From Oscillospiraceae bacterium (GTDB lineage: Bacteria; Bacillota; Clostridia; Oscillospirales; Oscillospiraceae): a stretch of DNA of 16,631 nucleotides. The stretch's first letter is position 1. Each line of letters opens with the position of its first letter. Positions 14,588-16,631 of this stretch are shown here, in pieces. The notes under the pieces were generated by a model, which saw only the letters and a list, made by a program, of their open reading frames with translations, had not been told where the DNA came from and did not search any database. The translations under genes and the position numbers were made by a program. The stretch spans positions 1 to 16,631 of the forward strand of contig JABLYK010000044.1 in the NCBI GenBank assembly GCA_018265835.1. The letters are read 5' to 3'.

Positions 14588-15826
14588 TTACTCGTTGATC
14601 GCAATGACAACGCCGGAACCGACGGTACGGCCGCCTTCGCGGATAGCGAAACGCAGGCCAACTTCGATTGCGATGGGGGTAATCAGTTCCACGTTCATGT
14701 CGACGTTATCGCCGGGCATGCACATCTCAACGCCTTCGGGAAGGGTGATGACGCCGGTCACGTCGGTGGTACGGAAGTAGAACTGAGGACGATAGTTGTT
14801 GAAGAACGGGGTGTGACGGCCGCCTTCGTCCTTGGACAGAACGTAAACCTGGCCGGTGAACTTGGTGTGGGGGTGAATGCTCTTCGGAGCAGCCAGAACC
14901 TGACCACGCTCGACGTCCTTCTTCGCAATGCCGCGAAGCAGGCAGCCGACGTTGTCGCCAGCCTCGGCGTACTCGAGGGTCTTGTGGAACATCTCGGTGC
15001 CGGTAACGGTGGACTCGATGGTGTCCTTGATGCCGACGATCTCAACCTTATCGCCAACCTTGACGGTACCACGCTCGACACGACCGGTAACAACGGTGCC
15101 GCGGCCGGAGATGGTGAACACGTCCTCGATGGGCATCAGGAACGGCTTATCAGCAGCACGGTCCGGGGTCTTGATCCAAGTGTCAACAGCGTCCATCAGC
15201 TCCCAGATGCACTGGTATTCCGGAGCCTGAGGATCTTTGGACTCGGAAATCAGAGCGTTCAGAGCGGAGCCCTTGATGATCGGGGTGTCGTCGCCCGGGA
15301 ACTCGTAGGAATCGAGCAGCTCACGGACTTCCATTTCGACCAGCTCAAGCAGCTCGGGGTCGTCAACCTGGTCAACCTTGTTCAGGAAGACGAGGACGTA
15401 CGGAACGTTAACCTGACGGGCCAGCAGCAGGTGCTCGCGGGTCTGGGCCATCGGGCCGTCGGAAGCAGCGATAACGAGGATGCCGCCGTCCATCTGAGCA
15501 GCGCCGGTGATCATGTTCTTAATATAGTCGGCGTGACCCGGGCAGTCAACGTGCGCATAGTGGCGGCCCTGAATCTGCTCGCCGTTCAGGCCGGTACGGT
15601 CGTCGGTCTGATACTCAACGTGAGCGGTGTTGATCGTGATGCCGCGAGCCTTCTCTTCCGGAGCCTTATCGATCTGGTCGTAAGCGGTGAACTCAGCCGA
15701 GTTCGGATCGCCCAGAGACAGAACCTTGGTGATCGCAGCAGTCAGGGTAGTCTTGCCGTGGTCAATGTGACCGATGGTGCCGATATTGACATGGGGCTTG
15801 CTTCTGTTAAACATCTGCTTTGCCAT
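14588..15826 (-). CDS. tuf: Elongation factor Tu
   Basis: A 412-residue GTPase that brings aminoacyl-tRNA to the ribosome. G1 GHIDHGKTT (19-27), the RGITINTAHVEY switch I region (61-72), G3 DCPGH (94-98), G4 NKVD (149-152) and G5 GSAL (186-189) are intact; domains 2 and 3 follow (about 215-412) with GRGTVVTGRVERG and RHTPFFNNYRPQFYFRTTDVTG. It is longer than the usual 394-400 residues: about a dozen extra residues (DDRTGLNGEQIQG, 75-87) lie between HVEYQT and RHYAHVDC, where most EF-Tu have two or three. Start: ATG with AGGAGG about 9 nt upstream. It follows fusA by 74 nt, the standard str operon order. Confidence 0.97.
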   Translation of the reverse strand: MAKQMFNRSKPHVNIGTIGHIDHGKTTLTAAITKVLSLGDPNSAEFTAYDQIDKAPEEKARGITINTAHVEYQTDDRTGLNGEQIQGRHYAHVDCPGHADYIKNMITGAAQMDGGILVIAASDGPMAQTREHLLLARQVNVPYVLVFLNKVDQVDDPELLELVEMEVRELLDSYEFPGDDTPIIKGSALNALISESKDPQAPEYQCIWELMDAVDTWIKTPDRAADKPFLMPIEDVFTISGRGTVVTGRVERGTVKVGDKVEIVGIKDTIESTVTGTEMFHKTLEYAEAGDNVGCLLRGIAKKDVERGQVLAAPKSIHPHTKFTGQVYVLSKDEGGRHTPFFNNYRPQFYFRTTDVTGVITLPEGVEMCMPGDNVDMNVELITPIAIEVGLRFAIREGGRTVGSGVVIAINE

Positions 15827-15900
15827 AAGAATATCCTCCTAATTTTTCAAAATGTTCAAATGTTACTTACTTTTCAGGCACAGTATGCCGGTTGTACGGA

Positions 15901-16631
15901 TCAGTTGCCTTTGTGCACGATCTTCTCCTGCAGCGATTTCGGCAGCTCGACGAAATGGCTCGGCTCCATGCTGTACGTCGCGCGGCCCTGCGTTTTGCTG
16001 CGCAGGTCGGTCGCGTAGCCGAACATGGAAGACAGCGGCACGTTCGCCGTGATGACAGCGGCGCCGTTGCGGATATCGGAGCCCTGAATCTGTCCGCGGC
16101 GGGCGTTGATATCGCCCATCACGTCGCCCATATATGCATCCGGCGCCGTAACGACAACCTTCATAATGGGCTCCAGCAGCGTCGGGCCGGCCTTTTGGCA
16201 GGCCTCCTTGAACGCCATGCTGCCGCAGATCTTGAACGCCATCTCCGAAGAGTCGACTTCGTGGAAAGATCCGTCGATCAGAGTTACTTTCACATCCACG
16301 ACCTGATAGCCGGCGAGCACACCCGCCTGCATCGCGCCCTGGATACCCTGATCCACGCAGGGGATGAATTCCTTCGGAATCGCACCGCCCGTGATCTGAT
16401 TGATAAACTCGTAGCCTTTGCCCGGTTCGTTGGGCTCGACCGTGAGCTTCACATGTGCGAACTGACCTTTGCCGCCGGTCTGGCGCGCATAGCGCGTGTC
16501 CACCGTCGCGGCTTTGGTAATGGTCTCCTTGTAGGAAACCTGCGGTTTTCCAACGTTGGCCTCAACCCGGAACTCGCGCAGCAGGCGGTCCACGATGATC
16601 TCCAGATGGAGCTCGCCCATGCCGGCGATGA
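15901..16631 (-). CDS. fusA: Elongation factor G, C-terminal part (cut by window edge)
   Basis: The last 243 codons of EF-G, the GTPase that moves tRNA and mRNA after peptide-bond formation; the G domain and domain II lie outside the window. What remains starts at IAGMGELHLEI in domain III, then domain IV (PQVSYKETI, GKGQFAHVKL, FHEVDSSEMAF) and domain V (LLEPIMKVVVTAPDAYMGDVMGDINARRG, ATDLRSKTQGRATYSM), ending HKGN. All conserved blocks are intact. The complete gene should be about 690 codons and extend past the right edge. It is followed by tuf; no promoter or terminator is visible in the 74-bp gap. Confidence 0.97.
   Translation of the reverse strand, partial: IAGMGELHLEIIVDRLLREFRVEANVGKPQVSYKETITKAATVDTRYARQTGGKGQFAHVKLTVEPNEPGKGYEFINQITGGAIPKEFIPCVDQGIQGAMQAGVLAGYQVVDVKVTLIDGSFHEVDSSEMAFKICGSMAFKEACQKAGPTLLEPIMKVVVTAPDAYMGDVMGDINARRGQIQGSDIRNGAAVITANVPLSSMFGYATDLRSKTQGRATYSMEPSHFVELPKSLQEKIVHKGN

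Noticed and set aside
14582..16018. 478-codon plus-strand open frame
   Set aside because: It is antisense to tuf and the end of fusA; codon constraint of tuf keeps this frame open.

Overview
The window looks like chromosomal DNA of a Gram-positive anaerobe of the class Clostridia, probably Oscillospirales (Oscillospiraceae/Ruminococcaceae type). The evidence is the Firmicutes-type FtsEX/M23 cluster, a DUF4830-like lipoprotein-sized protein, strong AGGAGG-type ribosome sites, sigma-A promoters with consensus hexamers, and GC-rich coding sequence. No marker pins the genus. All genes but one lie on the minus strand, so transcription mostly runs right to left. I see no tRNA, rRNA, CRISPR array, prophage or intact insertion sequence.

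Right to left. (1) 16631-14588: the 3' end of the str operon, fusA (EF-G, C-terminal third only) then tuf (EF-Tu, with an unusual insertion before the G3 motif). (2) 14587-13874: a strong terminator, a palindrome-rich intergenic element flanked by two near-identical 41-bp terminator copies, and the only plus-strand gene, a small membrane-anchored DUF4830-like protein. (3) 13780-13064: an RsuA/RluB-type pseudouridine synthase with a TTG start. (4) 12960-7528: a regulator with a PucR/CdaR-type C-terminal HTH behind a structured leader, then ftsE, ftsX, a coiled-coil M23 murein hydrolase and an S41 C-terminal-processing peptidase. This looks like a cell-division and wall-remodelling unit: FtsEX would gate the coiled-coil hydrolase. 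(5) 7531-5435: greA and lysS under a consensus promoter, closed by a terminator. (6) 5385-5149: a start-less remnant of a membrane transporter, LysE-like at its C-terminus. (7) 4996-127: a three-gene operon from another consensus promoter: a CDP-glycerol glycerophosphotransferase-like protein, a CPBP intramembrane protease, and a 928-residue protein fusing a YidC/Oxa1-like domain to a membrane region and an extracellular LtaS/sulfatase-type domain. (8) 1-54: a 47-bp imperfect palindrome whose arms resemble IS3-family terminal repeats.

The most interesting part is region 7. A glycerophosphotransferase with an N-terminal membrane anchor, a CPBP protease and a YidC-LtaS-type fusion, translationally overlapped, suggest a surface glycerophosphate-polymer system in which a divergent YidC fold, lacking the usual groove arginine, is covalently joined to the phosphotransfer enzyme. 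That function is inference. The domain architecture itself is read directly from the sequence.
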